This document shows, one piece after another, positions 20,491 to 33,100 of a stretch of DNA of 64,000 nucleotides (its first letter is position 1; each line of letters opens with the position of its first letter). Below the pieces are notes generated by a model. That model was not told where the DNA came from, searched no databases, and saw only the letters and a program-made list of their open reading frames with translations. The position numbers and the translations under genes are program-made. The stretch is from Salvia splendens. Its lineage: Eukaryota; Streptophyta; Magnoliopsida; Lamiales; Lamiaceae. The DNA lies in assembly GCF_004379255.2 (NCBI RefSeq), contig NC_056051.1:25785267-25849266 (forward strand), read 5' to 3'.

Positions 20491-20879
20491 TTAGTATGAT
20501 GAATAAGTTGAAAAAATATCAAATGGAACTGAAAAGGAAGAGATGTAGGTAGCTAGAGAGTATAGGAAAGTGGAGTAAAAACACAGTACTAGGTTTGTGG
20601 TTGAGTTGAAACAAACAGTTGTGTCTGGGAGTGAGGAAGACAATTGCATGAGAGTGTGTAATGCACAGGCTTGTCTTTAAGTAGGGTTTTCATTTTTGTT
20701 GGGGTTGGTGGGTGTGGGTGTGGGTTGGGGTGGGTGATAGAAATCCATGGGTTCCATCCTAAAACCAATTGGTAATAGGAGGAGAGGCCCATGAGACTTA
20801 TATAGTGGATTAAGCTCTTTGTGTACACCGATGTGGGATATTTTTTTAATGTTCATTTTATGTTTCAATTGCCAACAGT

Positions 20880-20907
20880 GGGGTGGGGTGGGGTGGGGTG
20901 GGGGGAG
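20880..20907 (+). repeat. (GGGGT)n G-rich tract
   Basis: Five or more consecutive G4 runs spaced by single T residues, followed by a G6 run. It could fold as a G-quadruplex on the plus strand. It lies ~460 bases upstream of the PRE start codon; a looser G-rich run (ggttggtgggtgtgggtg type) lies at 20698-20735. Confidence 0.8.
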
Positions 20908-22465
20908 TGAAGAAAAGAGACGATTCACTTGCATCAATTAAGTTTTGTCTCTAAATTTATCATCGGTTGAACCTTGTCATAAATTTTCATTCAAATCATT
21001 GTTGTCACGATATTCTTCAATCATTCGACTCTTTGAGAGGTAGCTTGGGCGGCACCTAATTTTTAGTATGAGAGTAAAATGTAAATTTCAACATTGTTAA
21101 TACAAAAGAATTACTACTATAACATACTAGTACTTAGTAAAGAACAAGTTTACTTTTTAAATGAAGCTTCCCTAGGTTAAAAAATTATTAATCATGCTTT
21201 TTGTCCACATTAGGAATGTTATTCTATATCTCAACAATAATACATGATATTGTTGACAGAAAAAGACTATAAAGAATCTAAATTCATTACTGTAATTATT
21301 AACATTTGATTTATCACTTTAAAATATTACTAATAAATTAAGTTTGGTTTCTAATTGGTTGGCATATTAACATGGTGTGCTGTTAGCTAAATGTACTATT
21401 TATGCTCATTTTATTATTTTTATGAGGTATTATTTTTCATGTTTATTTTTATTTCCATTTTGGCAGAATTAAGATCATAAACACGTGCATGGAAGGGCAT
21501 CCAATGGTTGAGAGCTCCAATAATTGAAAATATGATTTGATCATTCAAAAATCTCTTTGATTGGTCAAAATTACCTGATATATTTTAAATTTATTCAACC
21601 CCATTATATATTGATATTTATCAGCAAACAATTATTGCCATTTAATTTATTGCAATAAAGCTTGGACCACAAACAAGCTTTCAGGAAATAAAAGGGGAAA
21701 ATGTGTGTAAGAAGTTATTTAAAAATATAAGTTTTAATTTCAGATCAATCTTGAGAGATTTTGTGTGCTTTAAAAATTACTACTACTCCACTATTTATAT
21801 TTTTATTAATCACAATTAAACGACCATTTTCCAAATATCATGTAAAAATTGTCACTTGATCCCATTGTTCTATATTTTGGAAGTTGTATAAATGGATCAA
21901 AGAAACTGAATTTATCGAATCAGAATTTGCCCGCTAAAAAAAGGAATTCGCTGACTCGTACGACGTTGTCATTGCCGTTGCAGTTGGAAGATCCTATTGC
22001 ATACTTTGGAAATAGTTATCTATCACAAATTTATAAAAGGGACATTATTTCTAAATCATAACTGATTTGTGTTGTCATAAAATTATACAATCAAAACTAA
22101 AACTTGTAAATTACTTAGTTCAATTAAATAACGAATTAATTATATCTCCCTAACTACAGTTCATCAATAGCAAGAAATGAACATTGACAAAACAAATCTT
22201 TTGCCAGCTTAAATTAAGAATTCAGGCGCAGCCATTTTTAACTCATTAATTTAACACTTGTTTAATTCATTTAAAAGAAGTTAATACCAAATTTTTAAAT
22301 AACTGAGGTTTTGATTCACTTATTAACAACTTTAAATCTTTTGCCAACTTTTTCCTACTAATTAATTACTCGATAAAGTTGATACACTGAATATTGAGTT
22401 CACACTATTAAAATAACACATTTACATGCAGGCGACTCAAAGAATGAAAGGAAAAAAATTCAATC

Positions 22466-22645
22466 ATGAGAGTTAGTAAAGACCTTGGCTTTCAGAAATT
22501 TGAGGTGGAGAGTGACAGTTTTGTCGGAGTGTCTATGATTATGGGACGTTTTGCGGTATCCATTAGTTGTAGGGCTATAGTTCTCATGATGCGTGGACCA
22601 AAGGATTTCGATTCAATTGTAGTTCATCAATTGCATAGAAAATGA
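22466..22645 (+). pseudogene. RNase H-like (RVT_3) domain relic of a LINE-type retroelement
   Basis: A 59-codon ORF reads DLGFQKFEVESDSF, then CRAIVL and KDFDSIVVHQLHRK. This resembles the plant RNase H-like domain found at the end of LINE polyproteins: the helix/strand LGFxKxxVESD, where the Asp is catalytic, and the later KDFDSIxVxHVxRExN block. The upstream core and downstream end are missing, so it is a fragment with no surrounding element recognised. Confidence 0.5.
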
Positions 22646-22815
22646 AACTTTTATGCTTATTTCATCCCTATGAAGCTCTATGACTAACAGTTGCATGATA
22701 GATTAGACGCTCCGACAAAATTTCCCCTCTGGAACCAACTGCATTGCCCCTGCGGGCATATTCATTAGTTTCATTTTATAATCAAACAATACCTGCTTTG
22801 TTACTATATTTTCAA

Positions 22816-23037
22816 CTACATCCATCTCTTAAAAATAGAAACTATTTCCATTTTAGCATGTCCTTTAAAATATAGATGTTCTATATTTTCTATTTCATGA
22901 AGTGGGCCCACTGTTACTAATACTTTCACTGTTTTTTCTCTTAATTTACCTATTTTCTCTCTATCGTTTTTATTTTACCAATTGTACATTAAAATCTATT
23001 GATTTTAAAAGTATTTATTTTTAAAAGATGGAGATAG
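22816..23037. mobile_element. Stowaway-like MITE
   Basis: Termini ctacatccatctcttaaaaa and ttttaaaagatggagatag are imperfect inverted repeats enclosing ~220 bp. The interior is pyrimidine-rich, similar to the element in the UBC intron at 6623-6945. Confidence 0.5.
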
Positions 23038-23793
23038 TATATAATAGTAAAATTCTTGAAATGCGTATGGTTCAGCTAGAGAAAGGATCCCCTTTCATTT
23101 ATCATTAGAAATTTAGAAGGATCTATTAGTAAAAATAAATGTTTTATTTATTTTCTACTATTTCTTTTAATTAATTTAATAAAGTAAAAACTCCTAAATA
23201 AAAATTATAGAAATTGCAGCGTGCATCCCGGGGCACATGACTTTGATCCAATGGCCAGCCAGGATTCCATTCGAGGTCACGAGGAACATTAATCACGTAT
23301 TAATTATATTATATTTTAGTCCAAATCCAATTGATTTTTTGTAATTGGTTTTTAGACTCCAAGAAAGATATTTGATAATCTCATAAGCATATGCTGTGTA
23401 CTGATTAATCTTATTGTTTATTGCTAAGGACATTTTGGTTTGTTTTGTGACAGTAATTATTTTATCATATGTCAGATTATATTTTATTTTAATTGCTAAT
23501 ATCTTATATTATCGTCGGTGAAAATGTAGCCTAGAAAAACGGACATAAAAACAAAGTTTTAACTGCCATTGTAAACCGTCATTACCGACCACATGTGGTT
23601 AATTAGTCCCGAATTAAAGACGGTAATAAATTAATCACGAATTAGCCCACTTTAAACTTTTTAGGTCATATTAGAATGTTTGTAATTACATCAACCTAAC
23701 CATATTTCTACATAAATGCATAGGATTTTATCTAATTTTCTGTAATTTTATAGGAAATAAAAATATGTCAATTCCTTGCACTTCAACTGATAT

Positions 23794-24311
23794 TAGGGGT
23801 GTGCATTCGGGTTTCGGTTCGGTTTTTTGCCAAAACCGAACCAAAACCGAAAAACCGAATTTAGTTCAAAATCCAAACCGAACCGAACCCGAAAAACCGA
23901 AAAAACCGAAACCGAAAAAAAAAAACGAAAAACCTGAAAAAAAAATAAATATAATATAAATATATATTTATATATGTGTATTTTATTTTATTTTATTTTA
24001 TATATACTAATAGAATATTTATATATAATATAAAATTAATAATACATATAATATATATTATATAGTAGAATATATTAAAAGAATATATATATTATATATA
24101 ATATAATATATTATATTAATAAAAAATATATATAATTCGGTTTTTCGATTTTTTTCTTCGCCCGAACCGAACCGAACCGAACCGAAAAACTGAATTTTTT
24201 TTATTTTTAAAACCGAACCGAACCGAAAAACCGAAAAAATCGAACCGAATTTCAGAATTTCGGTTTGGTTCGGTTCGGATATTCGGTTTCCAGTTTTTTT
24301 GCTCACCCCTA
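23794..24311. mobile_element. hAT-type MITE with ccgaa-rich inverted repeats
   Basis: 518 bp beginning taggggtgtgca and ending as its near inverted complement (tgctcacccct a). Long subterminal inverted stretches of accgaa/ttcggt repeats flank an AT-only core. The flanks are actgatat (23786-23793) and actgacat (24312-24319), an 8-bp target duplication with one mismatch, as for hAT transposons. No coding capacity. Confidence 0.75.
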
Positions 24312-24469
24312 ACTGACATAACTGAATTAGGATACCTAGATTAATTCACGAGCATGTGTAAGTTATAATCAAATGTATAAAAAGTGATCATTTGATATTC
24401 TCTCAATCTTCAAATGAGTGTTATATCCACGCAAAATAACATGCACCTATGCCTTCAAATAAGTGTTAT

Positions 24470-25928
24470 TGGTGCACTTTTTATTAGCACTATAAATATC
24501 TGCAAGTATACAGAGTAAGAATAATATAGCTAAAGGTCAATACCTTATATCGATAACGGGGAAAGCAAACACAAATTATCTATCCTCTACTAAAACTCAA
24601 TTGCTATTTGAAAAACTGAAAGATTTGGATTTTTTTGAAAACAAAGAACTTTAGAAACAAAGAAACAACTAATTGCAAATAAATCACAAGGATAAAAGTA
24701 TAGAGATAAGGGGAATTCTAGGGATGTGCTTTCACAATTATGGTTATATAAATTCCAACTACAACACCCTAGCACAGTTCTTACTTTGATAGAACGAGTC
24801 ACCTAGCTTATGCTCATGCGATGCAAACGTTGATTATGAACATTATGGTTGTCAATCCTAAATATGTAACTCCTAGAAGCTCCTAAAACCCTTGAAAAGT
24901 CCTCACTCTCAATTAACAGTGCCGTTTTAAAGGAAGTTAATTGTAGTGTCTATTAAGTGGATCTAACTCGCCAACCTCGTCTCACGATTATGTAACAAGT
25001 TATATTTAATCATCACCGAATGTGTCACTCAAACGTGAAGTATTATAGAACAACTTAAGGAAGAAACAAAGTAAGAACAAACAGATGTTAAATAGATAAA
25101 AGAACTGTATAAACCAATAAAAGTTAATAACACATCCCTAGAATCCTATGAGTTTAGTTACACATAATGAAATAAGCTAAACACATAGATTGAAGGGGAG
25201 ACAATGAAAGCATAAGAACTAAAGCAATACAACCCAAAGGTTGAATCCTTGTAGCCTTGATGATCTTGAATCCTTCTTCAACTCCTTGCATAATGAAGTA
25301 CTCTAACTCTTGAACTTTGGAAATATTTTTGCAAAGAGAATAACTTCTTTTTGATGAAGCTTTGGGGGCTATTTATAGGGGAAAATCGTCCCTCATCATA
25401 TAAGGAAAAGGGTTGCAAAATATGGTAAATCTTGGAGAGAAAGTAGGGCAAATTTGCTCGCTGCTTTTTCCTGGTGGGCCGCTGCACCTTGGCCAGCGGT
25501 CGCCATGAGATGGTCTGAGGCTTCTGACCTTTGGCTGGCGGTCGCTGCACTTGTTTCAGCGGTCGCCATCCATCATTCCGTAACTCTATGTACTCTCGAC
25601 AGCGGTCGCCACGCATTCTCCAGCGGTTGCTGGGTGCGTCTTGATTTCATGCACAACTTTTCCGGAGCGGGCCACTACTGGCTTAGCGGCCGTTAGGCGC
25701 CAGCGGTCGCCGGTAGTGCTGAAGCGGTCGCTGGACATGCAGAACAACTCCAAATTTCCATTTTCGCGATTTGACTCCCTTTTTAGGCTCAAATATGCAC
25801 ATTTCTCATAAAACATGTCAAAATACAAAAATATACAAAATATGCAAATAATGGACATATGATGCGACTTTGACATTGAAAACGAACCAAAAGATGACCT
25901 TAAAACCGTGCAAAATCTGAGCGTATCA
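24470..25928. mobile_element. Solo LTR (1459 bp)
   Basis: It starts TGGTGC and ends GTATCA, and is flanked by the perfect 5-bp duplication gttat (24465-24469 and 25929-25933). No internal retrotransposon genes are present, so this is a single LTR left by recombination. Near its right part (25480-25740) it holds several copies of an agcggtcgcc-like word, much more GC-rich than the surroundings. ORFs inside it on both strands are not genes. Confidence 0.75.
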
Positions 25929-25976
25929 GTTATACCATTGAAAAATAACACATACCAAAATGAACAATTGATTTTT

Positions 25977-26303
25977 GAGTAAATGTCAATTTTTGTCCTA
26001 AACATATGGCCAAAATACGTATTTGGTCTAAAATATTCACTTTTTGAAAATTAGGTTCATAATAAATGAAAATGTCGTTGAAGTAGTCGTTGAAGTAGTC
26101 CTTTTTTTTACGGTTTCGTTAAAAAACTAACGGTCAACGTTATTTGCACAGTGGCATGAATATTAATTTTTTGACGGAATCGTCAAAAAAAGATTATTCC
26201 GACAATAATTTCATTTGTTATGGACCTATTTTTCAAAAAGTGAATGTTTTGGACCAAATTCGTATTTTGTTCATATGTTTAGGACTAAAAATGACATTTA
26301 CTC
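25977..26303. mobile_element. MULE-type MITE with long inverted repeats
   Basis: 327 bp. The first ~95 bases (gagtaaatgtcaatttttgt...) recur inverted at the right end with roughly 85% identity by eye. The flanks ttgattttt (25968-25976) and ttaattttt (26304-26312) form a 9-bp duplication with one mismatch, the Mutator-like signature. No coding capacity. Confidence 0.7.
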
Positions 26304-27030
26304 TTAATTTTTGCTTCTGTTTCCTGATTATTTTTTTGTAATTTCAAGACATCATCTTTTAGTGCTCAAGTTTTTATTATTTTCATTTATTTAAGACAAG
26401 GGTGGAATTGTAATGTGTGAGTTTAGCATAATTTTACTCTAAAATTTTGAATGAAATAAAATTTCAAAATATGACATTTATAATTGAGTAAACATCGGTT
26501 TGTTGTGGAACTATGTTCTTCACACACACTTGTCTTTAGATGGAAGCGCCATCACTGCAATTAAATTGTGGTTAGTTCGTAAGTAGACTTCAATTAAGAA
26601 TTAATTAATAATTTATAATAAAAACCTAAACAAGAATTTAATGAGAGAGAGAGATTGTTACAAAGGAATCCAAAGCAGGTAATTCTCTCTTCTTCATGTG
26701 CTATAAATTAATTATGAAAATTAAGTAGTAAAACAAAATATTGTTTTGGCCACAAGAGTTGAATAATTAGTGAAGCATGTGACTGGCTTTAATTAAGCAT
26801 CTTCTTGTTCTCTTCTTTCCAAGCTTTTCACAGTAGAAATATCGTTTGGTTAATCAATTTATGGAGAGTTTTTATATTCTAATATAGATTTGTGTATAAT
26901 TTGAATCAATCTCTGACTCTTATCTCTCTGTAGATTCCAATTATTTGTTCTGTTGAAGCTTAAGACAATATGAATTCACAAGTTCCCAGGTGGTTCATGA
27001 CCACATCATACTACTAATTAACAATGGTAA

Positions 27031-27110
27031 TAACATAAAAATTATATGTTGTAGTATTAGGACAATATACTAACATAAAAATTATATGTTGTAGTATTAG
27101 GACAATATAC
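27031..27110. repeat. 40-bp tandem duplication
   Basis: The unit beginning taacataaaaattatatg occurs twice head to tail (27031-27070 and 27071-27110) with no difference seen. Confidence 0.9.
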
Positions 27111-27524
27111 TCACTCATATCTAAATAAGTGTCCCCCTTCGTTAAATTATGCATATTAAAAATTCATCCCACACAAACAAGTAGCTCTTGCTCAAGTGGG
27201 AAAGAATGGCCGAATCTTATAGAAGTAATTTCTAATTTAGTTTGCTGTATCAATTCTAGATTGTAGACTAATGAATAATATGGATGTACAAAATTGAATT
27301 ATATTCATGGCTTAACATGAACTTTGGAGTTAGTGATTAATAAAATAGCAACTTATATTGCGGGAAACTTATGAAGTTTGGTCAAATTCTGATAATCATG
27401 TAACTATTAATTAGCCAGAAAAATCATAAAATTTTGATTTGTTCTCAATTATCCCATAGTGTTTATTTTTGATAAAGTTAGTACTATCAAATATAACATT
27501 CGAAAAATCATATATGGATGTAAG

Positions 27525-27938
27525 TGTTAGGATCGTCGACTGCAACATTAGTTTGATATTGTCCGCTTTGGGTCAAGCCCGCACGGATTTGTTTTTGGGT
27601 CACTCCCAAAAGGCCTCAAACTAATTGGGGTTGGACAGGAATTATATACACCTTCCAACTTCCCCTATTCATCCGATGTGGGATGGTTTTGTACCCCAAC
27701 AAACCTCCCCTCAAACCGAGACCACATCGGGAACGCAGTTGACACGAACATGGGTCGTTCCAGCCCTGGCCCCTGGGTCATCCTAGGCCCGACTCTAACC
27801 CGAGTCCTTCATGGCCCGACCCTAACCTGGGCTCATCCAGGCACAACCCATAGCCACCTGGGCTCTGATACCACTTGTTAGGATCGTCGACTGCAACATT
27901 AGTTTGATATTGTCCGCTTTGGGTCAAGCCCGCACGGA
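27525..27938. repeat. 63-bp direct repeats around a 288-bp spacer
   Basis: The segment tgttaggatcgtcgactg...cgcacgga occurs at 27525-27587 and, identically by eye, at 27876-27938. The spacer is GC-rich with repeated cccgac/ctaacc words and ends ggctctgataccact just before the second repeat. It looks like part of a small repeat family, perhaps a TRIM-like or rearranged element; no inverted termini or TSD seen. Confidence 0.7.
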
Positions 27939-29098
27939 CTGCAACAAGGATTATTATATATTAAACATAAGCAACCCAGTTTGGTTGAAAATATGAAAAT
28001 ATATTAAACATAAGCGATCATAATTTTTCACCATGAGATAATCAACTACAAATCCAAACTTCATGATTTTTATAGCTGATTTTCAAAGTCAAAAGAACTT
28101 AACAAAATTTAATCAAACTTTATGATTTTTCTAGAAATTTAGACTTATTAAAATGACCCGAACTTAAAAAATAAAGTGTTCATTAAAGTAGTAAATTGAC
28201 CCGACCCTTAAAATGATAGATAAATGTCATACTAACTAAGTTGTGTTGTATAGTCCCATATATATATGCACCGAATACAAAGAAATTAATATTCATGTTT
28301 AAATATTAGTATAATGTAATCATGACTAATCTTTATGAAAATTTGTTACACTATGTTTAGTTAAAACTTAGTCTATATGTAAAAGTAAATTCAAATTTTT
28401 TCCCTTTGACGAATATTTTCATTTCCATGGGATGGGAATTAACTAATAACTTAACAAACAAGCTTTTGCACTGAATTAAGTATATTGCGACTCTGTCACA
28501 TAAATCAAGTTGCAATAAAATTTCCTACTATAATACAACTTGATATATATAGTTTCTCTGACATTCTAAATGACGATTGGTGGCTGCAAATTTGCAGTAT
28601 TAAATGTATATATAGTATCAATTGGTACTTGCTTCATACGTGGAGACATTCATCTCGTTCATCCTTAACCAAGAACATGTCATGGCCATAATTAACAGCT
28701 AATGAGGACTAATTAGTTATTGGGTGGGATTAATTAAACTTTTTAGCAAGTTGATGATATATTTAAAATAAATTAATTATCAATTAGTATCTTGGATTTT
28801 GTCATAATTTAACATGATATTCTGTCTCTACGAGTAGAAGAATAATAATGTGTATGTGATGCCATGCACGGTTTTAATTTTTCTAGCATCGAGAAGTTCA
28901 TTAGTTTATGTAAATGGGGTCGATTTAGAATCATTTCAATTTGAATTAATTATTGAGCTACTAGCGCAGTATAATATGCATTTAAATTTTCGAAAATGGT
29001 TGATTAACGCAATTTAGGATTTTGATTTAGTTACGGTTTGCAAATTAGTACTGCTAATTACAACTAAACTCTTATAGCAAGGAGAAAATTAAACCGAT
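27939..29098. other. Intergenic
   Basis: AT-rich, no gene or clear repeat structure seen. Confidence 0.4.
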
Positions 29099-29168
29099 GT
29101 CAAGAGGACTCGAACTCAGCACCTCATGCAATAATGTCTAAACTCCTTGCCGCTAGGACAAATGGACT
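29099..29168 (-). mobile_element. tRNA-related SINE fragment 1
   Basis: On the minus strand it reads tcctagcggcaaggagtt...ggtgctgagttcgagtcc. The two ends resemble RNA polymerase III A-box (tagcggcaaggag) and B-box (ggttcgagtcc-like) sequences at tRNA spacing. A second copy lies at 35891-35942, so it is a dispersed family and not a tRNA gene. Confidence 0.6.
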
Positions 29169-30115
29169 CTATTAATTACTTGTTTAAATTAGCGAAAATT
29201 GCGGCTTACTTCGGCCTAAGTTATTTCCTTAGATCAACGAGTTAGTTCATTTTAGGTGTGTGATGCCTCAATCTTAGGTATCACTTGCTATATTAGCTAA
29301 ATTTTCTATGCATTAAATTTCTTAGATGATGCTGCACATCGCATTCGAAAATACTTTTTCCCGTTTGCAATTTAAAGTTACATAACGACGATGTGAATTT
29401 TAAAAAATTGTTTAATTTTGAGAAAGAAAATGGACAGGTAAAGGTAATGCAATATGAGCCTTATTTTTATACATTGATTCCATAATGGATTGTGAGTTTA
29501 ATAATTCGGTGGAGTGTGACGTGAGGACAAAACACGCTTCTCCGAGGACATCCGTCGGGCTTGGGGGCAAGTCATTACTTTATGACATTTATTCAGTGAT
29601 GGAATTAACTTAAAGGTTCAATTGGTTGCTTGAATTATTTAACTGGTCCTATTAGCATGAATGGTTATTAATTCCATCTAATTCCAAAATTTTTATATGA
29701 TTAATTTAGTTAACCATAATTTAATTTAGTTCCCAATTTGGGCCCAAAATCGGTTTAATTTCTGTCCAACATTTAATTAAAAAAATATTATTTTAAATTC
29801 TGCAGCCCAAAATTAATTACTCTAAAACAAGGCCATAATTTTTATCAAATCAAGCCCAATATATTTTAACTAACAAAGCCCAATACTATTTATGAAAAAA
29901 GCCCAATCTCCTTCTCTCTAACAATCGATTCCTTTCTCTCTCCAAAATCCCCAATCTGCAATATTGATTTCCTAATCGGAATCCGGCAAGTCGCCGACTC
30001 AGTCAGTCGACAGCGCCGCCTCCGCCTTCCTTCTGTTAATGATTAAGTTCCTCCTCATCATCTATGTTTCTACGTTTCATTAACTACATTTCTCAAGGGA
30101 GTAGAGAGTGGTTGG

Positions 30116-33100
30116 ATGTTGCTAGCTCGACGTGGCTACTTTGCGCACTTTTCCTTGCAGCGATTGCAGTTAGTAGCTTCAGTGAACTTCCCCAACAAGG
30201 TTCGTTTTAACTCCTTGCTTCGTTTTTGTTAGCTGTTTTAGTAAACTAGGGCAGCTGTATTGAGCTCTATGTAAAAGTATTTGAATTGCAATTAGACGTT
30301 AAATCCTTGGTAGAAACCTATGTATTGATAAACTTTTGTGATGATAAAAAATTTTCAACTGATGGAAGTTGGTGCTAATTAGGAGAAATTAGTTTGGAAA
30401 ACAAAGAAACCTAACAGTTTGTGCTCTTGGCTTGCTGCAGGAAATTAGTAAAAATCATCGAAATTACAATGCAGGTGCTCTAGAGCAATACCTGGATGTT
30501 GTAGACTCGCTAAATGGCAATGACATTGAAGGGGGAATTTTGAAAACCGAGCTGTGTGAAAACGATGAAGTTTCCGTGGGGCTTGTCAATCGGAGTACAC
30601 CTGCAAAAGAGTTGAATGTATCAGAGGTATTGAATGGTGTTTCAGAATGTAGAAATTCGAGCTTCTACGAGAAAACAAGATCGTTTTATGTTGGGAGGGA
30701 TTCACACAGGGAAGTATTCACCATTTCACGAGAGCTCGACAAGATTGCTACTCTAGAGGATGATGCCGTGTTTAATGTTCTGCAGGCTTGCATCGGTGCT
30801 AAAGTTTCTTTTCACTTTGTCCAACTGCTTCATGCTAAGATCATCTGCTGTGGTTCAAGTAAAATTCCTCATGTTTGCAATCCTCTGATTGACTTATACC
30901 TGAAGAATGAATGTGTGGATTCTGCAATTCAAGCATTTAAAAATATGCGTGCGAGGGATAGTGTGTCTTGGGTTGCCATGATATCAGGCTTGTCTCGTAA
31001 TTGTCATGAACTAGAGAGTATTCAACTTTATAGTGAGATGCGAAGGATAGGAGTATATCCAACTCCATATGTTTTTTCAAGCATATTAAGTGCTTGCACT
31101 AAGATAAGCTTATATCGAGTAGGTCAGCAACTTCATGCTCTAGTATGCAAGTGGGGGTTCTCGTCACAAGTATATGTGTGCAACTCTCTTCTTTCACTTT
31201 ATTCTAGATGTGGTTACTTAACATCTGCTGAACTGGTTTTTAGTGAAATGAAGCAAAGGGATAAAGTTTCATATAACACTCTCATATCAGGGTTCTCTAT
31301 GCAAGGATCAGTTGGTAAGTCTGTCGAATTGTTTGAGAAAATGCAGACTGAGTCCTTAAAACCAGATAGTGTTACGGTTGCGAGTCTGCTGGGTAGTAGT
31401 TCTTCAATGGGGAATCTTAATAAGGGAATGCAATTGCATTCATATGCAATCAAGGCAGGAATATGTGCGGATATCATTATCGAGGGTTCTCTGCTAGACC
31501 TTTACGTAAAATGTTCTGATGTTAAAACAGCTCATAAGCTTTTCCTTGCAATGCAAACAGATAATGTGGTGCTATGGAATATGATGCTAGTGGCATATGG
31601 ACAGCTAGGAGATCTGCACGAGTCTTTTAACCTTTTTTCACGTATGCAAATTATGGGCTTGAAACCTAACCAATACACATACCCTAGCATTCTAAGAACG
31701 TGCACTTCTGTCGGAGAACTTGATCTAGGACAACAAGTTCATACCCAGGCTATAAAAACTGGATTTCAGCCAAATGTGTATGTCTGTAGTGTGCTTATCG
31801 ATATGTATGCCAAAAATGGTGAACTTGAAACTGCCATGAAAATTTTGAGACGGCTTAGCGAAGATGATATAGTTTCTTGGACAGCTATGATCTCTGGATA
31901 TACTCAACATGGCATGTTTGCTGAAGCTATTAAACTTTTCGAGGAAATGCAAGAACGATGGATTCAATCAGATAATATAGGATTAGCAAGTGCTATCAGT
32001 GCTTGTGCTGGAATTCAATCTCTAAAACAAGGACGTCAAATTCATAGTCAGTCTATTGTCTCCGGCTTCTCTTCAGATATATCAGTTGGGAATGCACTTG
32101 TATGTCTCTATGCTAGATGTGGTTGTGTACAAGAAGCACACTTGACATTTGAGAAAATGCATTCTAGAGATAATGTTACATGGAATGGTTTGATATCAGG
32201 ATTTGCACAGAGTGGAAACCACGAAGAAGCAATGAAGGTCTTCACTCATATGACACAAGCTGGAGAGGTGGCTAATATGTACACCTATGGCTCTGCTATT
32301 AGTGCTGCTGCAAATTTGGCACATGTTAAACTAGGTAAGCAAATTCACGGCAGGATACTTCAAACAGGACATAATAGCGAGACTGAAGTGTGCAATGTCT
32401 TAGTAACATTGTATGCAAAGTGTGGATGCCTTAATGATGCCAAGAGGGTGTTCCTTGAGATGCCTCAGAAGAATGAAATTTCATGGAATTCAATGATCAC
32501 CGGTTATTCTCAACATGGATACGGTAGAAAAGCTATTGAGCTCTTTGACGATATGAATATCCTCGAGCTAAAGCCAAATCATATAACGTATATTGGAGTT
32601 TTGACTGCTTGTAGCCATGTAGGATTGGTGGAGGAGGGGCTTAGTTACTTCAAGTCCATGAGTGAACAACATGGTTTAGTACCTAAACAAGAACATTATG
32701 CATGTGTGGTCGATATTCTTGGAAGGGCAGGTCAACTCGGCCGTGCAAAAGCATTTGTGCAGTCTATGCCAATCACACCAGATGCTATGATCTGGAGGAC
32801 CTTCTTAAGTGCTTGCACGGTCCACAAAAACAGAGAATTTGGTGAAGTTGCAGCGAAGCATCTCTTGGAGTTAGAACCTGACCATTCTGCTACTTATGTC
32901 CTTATGTCGAACATGTATGCTGTTACCGGTGAATGGGGTCATCGGGATCGCACAAGACTCCTCATGAGAGACAGAGGTGTGAAGAAAGAGGCTGGTCGTA
33001 GTTGGATTGAAGTGAAAAATACAGTCCATGCATTCTTTGTCGGTGATAGACTCCATCCTCTTGCAGACGAGATATACAAGTACTTGGATGAACTAACCAA

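Larger units (their letters stand above)
20422..22465. other. PRE promoter and AT-rich intergenic DNA
   Basis: Upstream of the PRE gene there are two G-rich tracts (20698-20735 and 20880-20907). Beyond ~21000 the DNA is AT-rich; no gene seen. Confidence 0.4.

Noticed and set aside
25454..25696. Ala/Trp-rich 80-codon ORF in the solo LTR
   Set aside because: Translation of the agcggtcgcc repeat patch in an LTR; no evidence for coding.
27678..27881. 67-codon ORF in the spacer between the 63-bp repeats
   Set aside because: Low-complexity cccgac/ctaacc translation; no start context or homologous domain.
29099..29168. tRNA gene
   Set aside because: A/B-box-like words are present but no cloverleaf or anticodon arm could be drawn, and a decayed copy exists at 35891; a SINE explains it better.
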